This document shows, in pieces, positions 10,337 to 17,802 of a DNA stretch of 64,000 nucleotides. Each line of letters starts with the position of its first letter. The first letter of the stretch is position 1. A model generated the notes under the pieces. It ran no database searches. It was not told the origin of the DNA and saw nothing but the letters and a program-made list of their open reading frames with translations. The stretch comes from JAAYUH01 sp964640995 (GTDB lineage: Bacteria; Caldisericota; Caldisericia; B22-G15). The stretch lies in NCBI GenBank assembly GCA_964640995.1, contig CAZXJJ010000006.1:3266-67265 (forward strand). Reading direction: 5' to 3'. The position numbers and the translations under genes were made by a program.

Positions 10337-10414
10337 CGGGGCGTGGCGCAATTTGGCTAGCGCGCATGTTTTGGGTACATGAGGTTGGAGGTTCGAATCC
10401 TCTCGCCCCGACCA
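10337..10414 (+). tRNA. tRNA-Pro (anticodon TGG)
   Basis: Acceptor CGGGGCG pairs with CGCCCCG. The anticodon arm CATGT-TTTGGGT-ACATG gives TGG. A T-arm with TTCGAAT is present and CCA is encoded at 10412-10414. First of six tandem tRNAs. Confidence 0.97.
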
Positions 10415-10419
10415 TATTT

Positions 10420-10496
<77 letters not shown>

Positions 10497-10497
10497 T

Positions 10498-10575
10498 GGT
10501 GGACGTAGCTCAATTGGTTAGAGCGTCGGACTGTGGATCCGATGGTTGCGAGTTCGAGTCTCGTCGTCCACCCCA
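10498..10575 (+). tRNA. tRNA-His (anticodon GTG)
   Basis: Acceptor GTGGACG pairs with CGTCCAC; the anticodon arm TCGGA-CTGTGGA-TCCGA gives GTG. The histidine-specific extra G(-1) is encoded at 10498 and pairs with C73 at 10572. CCA is encoded at 10573-10575. Confidence 0.97.
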
Positions 10576-10578
10576 TTC

Positions 10579-10655
10579 GCGCCTATAGCTCAATAGGATA
10601 GAGCAGCGGAGTCCTAATCCGCAGGTTGCAGGTTCGATTCCTGCTAGGCGCACCA
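10579..10655 (+). tRNA. tRNA-Arg (anticodon CCT)
   Basis: Acceptor GCGCCTA pairs with TAGGCGC. The anticodon arm GCGGA-GTCCTAA-TCCGC gives CCT (reads AGG). CCA is encoded. It resembles the tRNA-Arg(TCT) gene upstream, suggesting local duplication. Confidence 0.97.
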
Positions 10656-10681
10656 ATGTTAAGTCGCGATTAATACAAGGT

Positions 10682-10757
10682 GGGTCGTTAGCTCAAATGG
10701 TAGAGCACCTGACTCTTAATCAGGGTGTTACAGGTTCGAGTCCTGTACGACCCACCA
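10682..10757 (+). tRNA. tRNA-Lys (anticodon CTT)
   Basis: Acceptor GGGTCGT pairs with ACGACCC. The anticodon arm CCTGA-CTCTTAA-TCAGG gives CTT. T-arm and encoded CCA are present. Confidence 0.97.
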
Positions 10758-10764
10758 ATTTACT

Positions 10765-10851
10765 GCGAGGGTGGCGGAATTGGTAGACGCACTGGACTTA
10801 GGATCCAGTGGGCATTAGCCCATGCGGGTTCGAGTCCCGCCCTTCGCACCA
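10765..10851 (+). tRNA. tRNA-Leu (anticodon TAG)
   Basis: Type II tRNA with a long variable arm (GGGCATTAGCCC). Acceptor GCGAGGG pairs with CCTTCGC with one G-T. The anticodon arm CTGGA-CTTAGGA-TCCAG gives TAG. CCA is encoded at 10849-10851, only six bases before the next gene's ATG. Confidence 0.97.
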
Positions 10852-10857
10852 ATATAG

Positions 10858-11820
10858 ATGAAAAAGAGAATATATAAAAAAATTAAAAAGAAGAAGATCC
10901 TTAAATATTTTATTTTTTTTATTTTAGTCATATTAGTTGGAATTTTTGGTTACTTAAAATTTATTAATTGGTGGCAACAAGAATCTCAAATAGCAGCAAG
11001 AGTAGGAAATGATATCATTACCTATGAAGATCTTGAAAATAGAATTTTATTGAATATCGGTTTAGAAAATGTATATTCACCGACTTTTCAAGAAAGATAT
11101 GTAACTATCAAAAAGCAAGTTCTTGATGACATTATTGAGGATTCCCTTGTTATGAAATATGCAATTGAGAAAGGATATAATGCACCTGAAAAAATAGAGG
11201 GCTTCGAAGAATACACAGAGAGTGATAAATTGAGAAAATACTATGTATCTCTAATCGAAAAAGAAATTCTAAATGAAATTTCAAAAAATTTAAAAGAAGA
11301 TGAACTTATAAAATATCACAATGAAAACAAAGTAGAATTTGTAAAATTAAAAGCTCAAGTTATATACATTAGTTCTGATAAAGGAGATCCAGATTACAAA
11401 GAAAAAGAGAAGAAAATAAATGAAGCATATGAAAAAATTTTAAAGGGTGTTCCTTTTGATCAAGTAGTTGAAGATTATTCTGATGAAAAAGAGAATAATG
11501 GAATTACAGATTATTTTGATATTTTTAAATATATTGGACCTGTTAATGAAGTTATCTTTAATTTAAAGGTTGGAGAAGTTTCAAAACCAATAACTACAGT
11601 AAAAGGTTTTTATATCTTTAAAATTTTAGATAGAATTGAAGGATTTGATAAATTTAAGGATTTAGTTAAAGAAAGATACTTGAAATATAAGACAAATATT
11701 GAATTAGCAAATTTAAAAGAAAATTTAAAATATGAAAATGAATCTATTATTATATATGGAAACAAAGTTGAAAAGTTAATAGAATGGTATAACAAAGTTT
11801 TGTTAGGTAGAGGAGGTTAA
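10858..11820 (+). CDS. Membrane-anchored PpiC-type peptidyl-prolyl isomerase / SurA-PrsA-like foldase
   Basis: 320-residue extracytoplasmic foldase. A lysine-rich N terminus is followed by one membrane segment (about residues 16-36) with no lipobox cysteine, so it is a membrane-anchored rather than lipid-anchored protein. A SurA-N-like chaperone helix region follows (VGNDIITYEDLENR onward, about 50-150), then a parvulin/PpiC domain (about 160-270) with GVPFDQVVEDYSDE and VGEVSKPITTVKGFYIFKI. It should assist folding of exported proteins such as the large secreted ones in this window (inference). No Shine-Dalgarno is visible, and the ATG sits six bases after the CCA of tRNA-Leu, so the mRNA is probably released from the tRNA precursor by 3' processing. 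Trigger factor follows at once. Confidence 0.85.
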   Translation: MKKRIYKKIKKKKILKYFIFFILVILVGIFGYLKFINWWQQESQIAARVGNDIITYEDLENRILLNIGLENVYSPTFQERYVTIKKQVLDDIIEDSLVMKYAIEKGYNAPEKIEGFEEYTESDKLRKYYVSLIEKEILNEISKNLKEDELIKYHNENKVEFVKLKAQVIYISSDKGDPDYKEKEKKINEAYEKILKGVPFDQVVEDYSDEKENNGITDYFDIFKYIGPVNEVIFNLKVGEVSKPITTVKGFYIFKILDRIEGFDKFKDLVKERYLKYKTNIELANLKENLKYENESIIIYGNKVEKLIEWYNKVLLGRGG

Positions 11821-11821
11821 T

Positions 11822-13006
11822 TTGAATTTAGTAATTAAAAGTTCTGATAAAAACAAAGTAAATTATGAGGTTTCTTTTGAAAAAGAGGAGATTGAAAAGG
11901 AGTATAGAGAAATTTTAAATTATTATACGAGCAAGGTAAAAATTCCTGGTTTTAGACCAGGAAAGGCTCCTCCAAATCTCGTAAAAAATATTATAGGTGA
12001 AGATACTATTTTAAATGAAATTAAAAAAAGATTAAGAGATAAAACAATTGAAAAAGTTTTCAATGAAATTAAAAATTTGTTTCCTTCTGTTGATGTAAAT
12101 TTCAGTGATTTCAAGATTGATTCTCCAATTTTTTATCTAACAACATATTTAATTCCAGATGTCAAAAGTGTAAATTTAAATGAAATAGTAGATGATCTAA
12201 AGAATGTAACAGATGAAGAAATTGAAAAAAGAATTAACCTTATCAAGGAAGAGATGAAAGAGTTTATTCCGAAAGAAGGTATTATTGAAAAATGGAATTA
12301 TGTAATTTTAAAATATAAATTTTTAGACAACATTGAGGAAAAAGAAACTTCTTTTATTGTTGGAGAAGGTAAAAATTTGTTTGAAGGATATGTTTTAGGA
12401 ATGAAAATTGGTGATAAAAAAGAAATCGAAATTCAAGGAAATAAATTAGAGATCGAAATTATTGAGATAAAAACTCCAAAATATCCTGAATTAGATGAAA
12501 AATTTTTTAAAGATTTTGATGTTTCAAATCTGGATGAATTTAAAGAGAAAGTTAAGAACACAATTATTAAAGAGAGATTTAGTGATGAATTTATTGAATC
12601 TTATATAAATAAAAAGTTAACAGAAACAAATGATTTTTATGTTCCTAAAACTTATATTGATGACGAAACAAATCATAGGATCGAGCACCTTAAAGAAGAA
12701 CTTTTGAAAAGTGGTATAACTCTTGAAGATTTTCTTAAAGCAAGGAATGAGTCTTTTGAAGATCTAAAAGAAAGTTTTGATAAAAGTTCTCAAGATCAAA
12801 TAAAACTTGACATTATTTTAAGTTTACTTTCAAAAGATATTCAAATATCTGATGATGATATAAAAAATTATTTTCCTGATAACTACCAATATATAATTAA
12901 GGATAATGAACAAAAAGAAAGAGTTGAGTCTTATATCAAAAAGTTAAAATTTATAAAAAGTTTAATAAATGAGATAAAAAATATTGGTGGAGCAGACGGG
13001 ATTTGA
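11822..13006 (+). CDS. tig: Trigger factor (ribosome-associated chaperone, PPIase)
   Basis: Cytosolic chaperone at the ribosome exit tunnel. The 394 residues comprise a ribosome-binding N domain with the signature GFRPGKAPP (about 42-50), a divergent FKBP-type domain (about 155-225, with FEGYVLGMKIGDKKEIEI), and a helical C-terminal chaperone domain. It starts at TTG 11822 with AGGAGG at 11811-11816. The final residues (GGADGI) and the TGA stop are the antisense of the convergent tRNA-Ala gene, giving a 22-bp overlap. It is slightly shorter than typical trigger factors (about 430). Confidence 0.95.
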   Translation: MNLVIKSSDKNKVNYEVSFEKEEIEKEYREILNYYTSKVKIPGFRPGKAPPNLVKNIIGEDTILNEIKKRLRDKTIEKVFNEIKNLFPSVDVNFSDFKIDSPIFYLTTYLIPDVKSVNLNEIVDDLKNVTDEEIEKRINLIKEEMKEFIPKEGIIEKWNYVILKYKFLDNIEEKETSFIVGEGKNLFEGYVLGMKIGDKKEIEIQGNKLEIEIIEIKTPKYPELDEKFFKDFDVSNLDEFKEKVKNTIIKERFSDEFIESYINKKLTETNDFYVPKTYIDDETNHRIEHLKEELLKSGITLEDFLKARNESFEDLKESFDKSSQDQIKLDIILSLLSKDIQISDDDIKNYFPDNYQYIIKDNEQKERVESYIKKLKFIKSLINEIKNIGGADGI

Positions 13007-13059
13007 ACCCGCGACCTCATCCTTGCGAAGGATGCGCTCTCCCTCTGAGCCACTGCCCC
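12985..13059 (-). tRNA. tRNA-Ala (anticodon CGC)
   Basis: On the minus strand, acceptor GGGGCAG pairs with CTGCTCC and includes the G3-U70 alanine identity pair. The anticodon arm CATCC-TTCGCAA-GGATG gives CGC. CCA is encoded at 12987-12985. The D loop is short. The 3' half is antisense to the end of trigger factor. Confidence 0.95.
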
Positions 13060-13076
13060 AAAAAAAAAAAAAAAAA
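13060..13076. repeat. Run of 17 A (17 T on the minus strand) between two tRNA genes
   Basis: Uninterrupted homopolymer directly abutting the 5' end of tRNA-Ala(CGC). On the transcribed minus strand it is a T17 tract between tRNA-Ser and tRNA-Ala, so it could act as a terminator-like or processing region. The exact length may be unreliable. Confidence 0.8.
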
Positions 13077-13112
13077 CTTGTGTATTTATATATTTTGTAT
13101 TTTCTTAATTTA

Positions 13113-13206
13113 TGGCGGAGAGAGCGGGATTCGAACCCGCGAGGCGGGTTTTAACCCACCTACCCGCTTTCCAGGCGGGTGCCTTCGGCCACTCAGCCAT
13201 CTCTCC
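13113..13206 (-). tRNA. tRNA-Ser (anticodon GGA)
   Basis: On the minus strand, acceptor GGAGAGA pairs with TCTCTCC, and the discriminator is G73, as expected for serine. The anticodon arm CCCGC-CTGGAAA-GCGGG gives GGA. A long variable arm (GTGGG...CCCGC region) marks a type II tRNA. CCA is encoded. Confidence 0.96.
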
Positions 13207-13214
13207 TAAAGTTT

Positions 13215-13242
13215 ATTATATTAAAAAAATCTTTTATGTAAA
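13215..13242 (-). promoter_or_regulatory. Promoter for tRNA-Ser and tRNA-Ala (minus strand)
   Basis: Reading the minus strand, TTTACA (13242-13237), 16-base spacer, TATAAT (13220-13215). The predicted start is near 13208, two bases before the tRNA-Ser 5' end at 13206, so it is almost a leaderless tRNA promoter. Confidence 0.65.
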
Positions 13243-13245
13243 TAT

Positions 13246-13782
13246 TTATTTTTTCTGTTTATTCTTATAAAAATCTTCGCTTTTATTTAAATTATGATTT
13301 GGAACACCCTCAATGTATTCTTTAATTACCTTTAAAAATCTTTTATGGAATAAAAGAAGATTTATAATTATCCAGATAAAAATTGTAACTTTTAAGTCTT
13401 CATAATTTAAAATTGCAATTATAAAAGGAGAGAAAGTCACTGGTGCCTGTATAGTCATTAAAAGAGTTTTGTTGTAATAAAAAATTAGAACAAAGAAGAA
13501 AATAACATTGTATAAAATAAAGATTTTTTCATTAACATAATTAATAATAAATAAATAGAAGAAAAAAGACCACTCAAAAAATAGATCTATTTGAAAATCA
13601 TATTTACCAAGTTTACCTTCTTTATTGGTTAATCTTGCAAAAAATCCATCTAATATATCAGTTGTCCAACCAAATAGAATTGTGTAGAAATAAAGATGAA
13701 AATTATTAATATTAAAGAGAGCAAGATATAAAATAAACAATCCACTTAATATCCTTAATAATGTAAATAAATCAGACAACAT
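13246..13782 (-). CDS. CDP-alcohol phosphatidyltransferase family membrane protein
   Basis: Hydrophobic protein of about 178 residues with roughly six membrane segments. It carries the CDP-alcohol phosphatidyltransferase signature DILDGFFAR followed by G..D...D (GKYDFQID). Enzymes of this family join a CDP-activated lipid or sugar alcohol to an alcohol such as glycerol-3-phosphate or inositol at the membrane. The usual spacing is AR-x8-G-x3-D-x3-D; here the G-to-D distance is two residues. The substrate cannot be told. ATG 13782 has GAGG six bases upstream and fits the family N terminus. An alternative in-frame ATG at 13794 would be leaderless from a TATACA at 13806-13801. Divergent from gltX. 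Confidence 0.75.
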   Translation of the reverse strand: MLSDLFTLLRILSGLFILYLALFNINNFHLYFYTILFGWTTDILDGFFARLTNKEGKLGKYDFQIDLFFEWSFFFYLFIINYVNEKIFILYNVIFFFVLIFYYNKTLLMTIQAPVTFSPFIIAILNYEDLKVTIFIWIIINLLLFHKRFLKVIKEYIEGVPNHNLNKSEDFYKNKQKK

Positions 13783-13841
13783 CTTTAACCTCATTTTTAT
13801 TGTATAATAATTAAAAGATTTTAAAAAGATTAGGAGGTTTT

Positions 13842-15272
13842 ATGATTAGAGTTAGATTTCCACCATCTCCAACTGGTTTTATGCATATAGGAAATGTAAG
13901 AACTGCTCTCTTTAACTTTCTTTTTGCAAGAAAAAATAATGGAAAATTTGTTTTAAGAATAGAAGATACAGATAAAGAAAGATCTAAAAAAGAATATGAA
14001 GATGATATTATTGAAGGCTTAAAGTGGCTTAATATTAACTGGGATGAAGGACCTGATATAGGTGGTCCTTATGGACCATATAGGCAATCTGAAAGATTAG
14101 ATATTTATAAATTTTATATAAATAGACTATTAGAAGAAGATAAAGCATATCTATGTTTTTGTAGTGAAGAAGAAATAGAGAAAGACAGAGAGGAAATGCT
14201 TAAAAAAGGTTTAATGCCGAAATATTCAAGAAAATGTAGAAATTTAAGTAAAGAGCAAATAGACGAAAAATTAAAAGAAAATCCAAATCCAGTAGTAAGA
14301 TTTAAGACACCTCTTAATGGAGAGGTAGTTGTAGAAGATGAATTAAGAGGTAATTTAGCTTTTCCAATTGAAAATCTTGATGATTTTGTAATTATGAGGT
14401 CAGATGGAATGCCAACATATAATTTTGCTGTTGTTATTGATGATGCGCTAATGAAAATAAACTATGTAATAAGAGGAGAAGACCATCTACATGGAAATAC
14501 ACCAAGACAAATTTTACTATATAAATCTCTTGACTTTCCTTTGCCTAAATTTGTTCATCTGCCAATGATACTTGGAGAGGATCACACAAAACTTTCAAAA
14601 AGACATGGTTCTGTTTCATTAAGAGATTATAGAAATGAAGGTTATTTACCTGAAGCACTTGTAAATTATATGGCACTTTTGGGATTTTCTCCTAAAACAA
14701 AAGAAAAAGAGATTTTTTCTCTTCAAGAATTAATAGAAGAGTTTAGTATTGAAAATCTCTCAAAAAGCAATGCAATTTTTTCACCTTCAAAAATTAGATG
14801 GATGAACCATAAATATATTGAGATGTTATCTTTAGATGAACTTTTTTCAAGAGTTAAGAAATTTTATATAAATCAAAATTTAGTTTTAAAAAGTGATGAA
14901 TGGTTAAAAGATTTTCTAAGATTAATGAGAGATCACATTTTTGTTATAAGCGATGTAAAAAAATTAATTGATGAAATATTTAAACCAGAAGATATATTAG
15001 AGGAAAAAATTTTTTACTTAAAAGAGAATAAAAATTTAATTATTGAATTTTATAATGCCATAAAAGCAATTGATAATTGGGAGGAGAATAATATTTTAAA
15101 TTTGATAAAAGAAGTTGGAAAAAAACTTTCAATTAAAGGAAAAAATCTTTATCATCCACTAAGAGTTCTTATTACTCATAAAGATGAGGGACCTGAAATT
15201 TACATCTACATATATCTTTTGGGTAAAGAGGAGACTTTAAAAAGATTTGAGGAGGTAATTAGTAAGTTATGA
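13842..15272 (+). CDS. gltX: Glutamyl-tRNA synthetase (copy 1)
   Basis: Class I synthetase that charges tRNA-Glu (or, in non-discriminating forms, also tRNA-Gln). 476 residues. The nucleotide-binding HIGH element is HIGN after PPSPTGFM, and the KMSKS element is KLSKRHG (about 252-258); GEDHLHGNTPRQ is also present. The helical anticodon-binding domain covers the last 170 residues. The position before the HIGH element reads PPSPTG instead of the usual APSPTG. Start at ATG 13842 with TAGGAGG at 13831-13837. A TATAAT lies at 13803-13808. It forms an operon with cysS (four-base overlap) and rlmB. A second, clearly paralogous synthetase lies at 49180. Confidence 0.96.
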   Translation: MIRVRFPPSPTGFMHIGNVRTALFNFLFARKNNGKFVLRIEDTDKERSKKEYEDDIIEGLKWLNINWDEGPDIGGPYGPYRQSERLDIYKFYINRLLEEDKAYLCFCSEEEIEKDREEMLKKGLMPKYSRKCRNLSKEQIDEKLKENPNPVVRFKTPLNGEVVVEDELRGNLAFPIENLDDFVIMRSDGMPTYNFAVVIDDALMKINYVIRGEDHLHGNTPRQILLYKSLDFPLPKFVHLPMILGEDHTKLSKRHGSVSLRDYRNEGYLPEALVNYMALLGFSPKTKEKEIFSLQELIEEFSIENLSKSNAIFSPSKIRWMNHKYIEMLSLDELFSRVKKFYINQNLVLKSDEWLKDFLRLMRDHIFVISDVKKLIDEIFKPEDILEEKIFYLKENKNLIIEFYNAIKAIDNWEENNILNLIKEVGKKLSIKGKNLYHPLRVLITHKDEGPEIYIYIYLLGKEETLKRFEEVISKL

Positions 15273-16720
15273 TAAAAGTTTATAATACATTATCAAGAAA
15301 AAAAGAAGAATTTGTGCCAAGAGAAAAAAATAAAGTTTATATGTATGTTTGTGGATTAACTCCCGATAATTATCCACATATAGGACATGCAAGACCACTT
15401 GTTATTTATGATACAATTAAAAGATATTTAAAATTTAAAGGTTATGATGTTAAATATGTACAAAATTATACAGATATAGATGATAAGATAATAAAGAGAA
15501 GTTTAGAATGGGGTTTACCTCCTAAAGAAATTGCAGAAACTTTCATAAATATGTACAAAAGATATATTGAGTTATTGAATATAGATATAGATGGGAATAT
15601 ATATCCAAGAGTAACTGAAAATATAGATGATATTATAAAAATGGTCAAAGATCTTCAAGATAAAGGATATGCTTATGAAACAGATACAGGAGTTTATTTT
15701 GAAGTTAATAAATTTGAGAGTTATGGCAAACTTTCAAATAGAAAAATTGATGAACTCCTTAAAGGTGTAAGAATTGAAGTTGATGAAACAAAAAAGGACC
15801 CTCTTGATTTTGCCTTATGGAAAAAGGCAAAAGAAGGTGAAATCTCATGGGATTCACCTTGGGGAAAAGGAAGACCTGGTTGGCATATTGAATGTTCGGT
15901 AATGTCTATAAAATATCTTGATTTTGGGTTTGATATTCATGGTGGTGGAATAGATTTGATTTTTCCTCATCACGAAAATGAGATTGCCCAGGGTGAAGCA
16001 TGGAAAGGAGATAGTCCAGTTGTAAAATATTGGCTTCATAATGGATTAATAACAATTAATAAAGAAAAAATGTCAAAATCACTTGGAAATATTTTAACTA
16101 TAGAGGATATAATAAAAAAGTATGAACCTGAAGTTTTAAGACTGTTTCTTTTATCATCTGATTATCACTCGCCAATAGATTACTCTGAAGAGAAAATGGA
16201 AAAGACAAGAAATGAATATTACAAAATAAGAGAATTTTATTCTATTGTTGAGGACTTATCTAAAAGGGAAGACCTGAGCGATGAAAACTCTAAAAAAATT
16301 ATTGATTCAATATTTAATGAATTTATTGATTTTATGGATGATGATTTCAATACACAAGGTGCTATTGGAACTATATTTAAGTTAATTAATAAATTCAACT
16401 CAAAAGAGATAATAGGAGAGTATAAACTCTTAAAAGATATTTTAAACAAGATGTTAAATATTTTAGGAATTAAGATATCATTTAAAGTTGTTGAAAATTT
16501 AAAAGAAGAGTTAATTAAGATATTAAAAGAGTATAATCTGTATTCAAATGAATATGATGAATTAGAAGAAAATGAGTTAATTAAAAAAATAATAGATGAA
16601 AGAAAAAAAATGAGAGAGAATAAAGAATTTGAAAAATCAGATGAAATAAGACAAAGATTAAGCGAATTGGGATACGAGATAAGAGATGGAAGAAGAGAAA
16701 CAATTATATTTAAACGATAA
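15269..16720 (+). CDS. cysS: Cysteinyl-tRNA synthetase
   Basis: Class I synthetase charging tRNA-Cys, 483 residues. Visible: zinc cysteine in YVCGLTPDNYPHIGHARP (HIGH element), WHIECSVMS, the zinc histidines in GGGIDLIFPHHENE, and KMSKSLGN (KMSKS element, about 268-275). The C-terminal DALR and anticodon domains follow. ATG 15269 overlaps the gltX stop by four bases. The gltX-cysS order matches the Firmicutes yacL-ispDF-gltX-cysE-cysS string, with cysE absent. The 3' end overlaps rlmB by 35 bases. Confidence 0.97.
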   Translation: MIKVYNTLSRKKEEFVPREKNKVYMYVCGLTPDNYPHIGHARPLVIYDTIKRYLKFKGYDVKYVQNYTDIDDKIIKRSLEWGLPPKEIAETFINMYKRYIELLNIDIDGNIYPRVTENIDDIIKMVKDLQDKGYAYETDTGVYFEVNKFESYGKLSNRKIDELLKGVRIEVDETKKDPLDFALWKKAKEGEISWDSPWGKGRPGWHIECSVMSIKYLDFGFDIHGGGIDLIFPHHENEIAQGEAWKGDSPVVKYWLHNGLITINKEKMSKSLGNILTIEDIIKKYEPEVLRLFLLSSDYHSPIDYSEEKMEKTRNEYYKIREFYSIVEDLSKREDLSDENSKKIIDSIFNEFIDFMDDDFNTQGAIGTIFKLINKFNSKEIIGEYKLLKDILNKMLNILGIKISFKVVENLKEELIKILKEYNLYSNEYDELEENELIKKIIDERKKMRENKEFEKSDEIRQRLSELGYEIRDGRRETIIFKR

Positions 16721-17411
16721 TTATATAATTTTTAACAAAAATGAAATTTTAGAAGCAATAAAAGAAAATAAACTTTTGAAGGTAATATTTAGATATGGTT
16801 ATAAAAATAAAGAATTAGAGGATTCATTGAAACAAAATAAAATACCAATTACTTACAAAGGTGATGAGTTTTTTAAAAAGTTTGATAAAAAAATTAATTT
16901 TTTAGGTTATACTTCACCTATTAATATCTATTCATTAAATGAGATAAAATTTAATAGAGACGACTTTTATGTTTTACCTTTAAATATTGAAGATCCACAC
17001 AATCTCGGAGCAATAATTAGAAGTGCAGAAATTTTTGGTGCAAAAGGAATAATTTTGCCTAAAAGAAGAAGTTCCCCTATAACAAGTACAGTTATTAAAA
17101 CATCAACTGGAGCAATTTTTCATTTAAAGATTTATGAATTCAGTGGAGTTATAAATTCAATAAAGGAATTAAAAAAGAAAGGTTTTTGGATTATTTCGAT
17201 TGATTTGAAAGGTAATATAGAATTACATAATTTTAAACCTAATAAACCTTTTATTTTAATAATAGGTGGTGAAGATAAAGGAATCAATCAAAAAGTCATT
17301 GAAGAAAGTGATTTTGTTGTTAAAATAAAAACATTTGGTAAAACTGATAACCTAAATGCCTCTGTTGCTTTAGGAATTGCTCTTTATGAATTGACAAAAC
17401 CTATTCAATAA
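16686..17411 (+). CDS. rlmB: TrmH/SpoU-family 23S rRNA (2'-O-ribose) methyltransferase, RlmB-like
   Basis: SPOUT methyltransferase of 241 residues. The N-terminal substrate-binding portion is short (1-95). The catalytic knot domain shows DPHNLGAIIRSAEIFGAKGI (motif 1), IGGEDKGI (motif 2) and NLNASVALGIALYEL (motif 3). RlmB methylates G2251 in 23S rRNA; closely related TrmH enzymes modify tRNA, so the target is inferred from its place after cysS, as in the Firmicutes yacO position. ATG 16686 lies inside cysS. The end overlaps the convergent yraN by 11 bases, so there is no room for a terminator. Confidence 0.88.
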   Translation: MEEEKQLYLNDNYIIFNKNEILEAIKENKLLKVIFRYGYKNKELEDSLKQNKIPITYKGDEFFKKFDKKINFLGYTSPINIYSLNEIKFNRDDFYVLPLNIEDPHNLGAIIRSAEIFGAKGIILPKRRSSPITSTVIKTSTGAIFHLKIYEFSGVINSIKELKKKGFWIISIDLKGNIELHNFKPNKPFILIIGGEDKGINQKVIEESDFVVKIKTFGKTDNLNASVALGIALYELTKPIQ

Positions 17412-17757
17412 AATTTTCTATATGAGTCAATTTAAAATCTTTTTCTGATTTATATTCAATGCCTAAAAAATCAAATTTTATATCTTTAAACTTTCTTTTT
17501 GAATTTATTAGATACTGAAGTGCTAATTTTTTATAATTTTCAATTTTTATTTTTGTAATACTCTCTTCTGGTAATAATAAACTTGAATCTCTTTTGGTTC
17601 TAACTTCAATAAAAATTATTGAATTATCCTTTTCACAAATTATGTCAATTTCACCAAATCTTGTTCTAAAATTCTTATCAATTATTTTATAACCCTTATT
17701 TTTAAAGTAATTAATTGCTATTTCTTCACCTAATTTTCCAAAATCTTTTTTGTCCAT
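17401..17757 (-). CDS. YraN / UPF0102 family, predicted endonuclease-like protein
   Basis: 118 residues from ATG 17757 (MDKKDFGKLGEEIA). It shows the UPF0102 pattern GKLGEEIAINYFKNKGY, RTRFGEIDIIC and FIEVRTKR, which is a PD-(D/E)XK-type nuclease core (E...GEID...EVR). Its role is uncertain; it is often linked to DNA processing or repair. An upstream in-frame ATG at 17778 lies inside the stem of a terminator hairpin and would add seven residues (MEGLLNF). The GGAGG in the hairpin's 3' arm would be the only Shine-Dalgarno candidate for ATG 17757, but its spacing is long (about 14). Probably read through from the large gene upstream. Confidence 0.82.
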   Translation of the reverse strand: MDKKDFGKLGEEIAINYFKNKGYKIIDKNFRTRFGEIDIICEKDNSIIFIEVRTKRDSSLLLPEESITKIKIENYKKLALQYLINSKRKFKDIKFDFLGIEYKSEKDFKLTHIENFIE

Positions 17758-17768
17758 AAAGTTTAAAA

Positions 17769-17789
17769 GCCCCTCCAAATTGGAGGGGC
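17769..17789 (-). terminator. Intrinsic terminator after the NHL/cohesin protein gene
   Basis: 9-bp stem GCCCCTCCA/TGGAGGGGC with a 3-base loop. On the minus strand it is followed by TTTT, and on the plus strand by TAATTTTTTAATTT, so it may work both ways. It lies 13 bases past the 1082-residue gene and upstream of or overlapping the yraN start, where it may act as a partial terminator. Confidence 0.75.
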
Positions 17790-17802
17790 CTAATTTTTTA
17801 AT

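Noticed and set aside
13003..13209. 68-codon plus-strand frame between trigger factor and 13209
   Set aside because: It spans two tRNA genes and a poly-A tract; no family match and no ribosome site.
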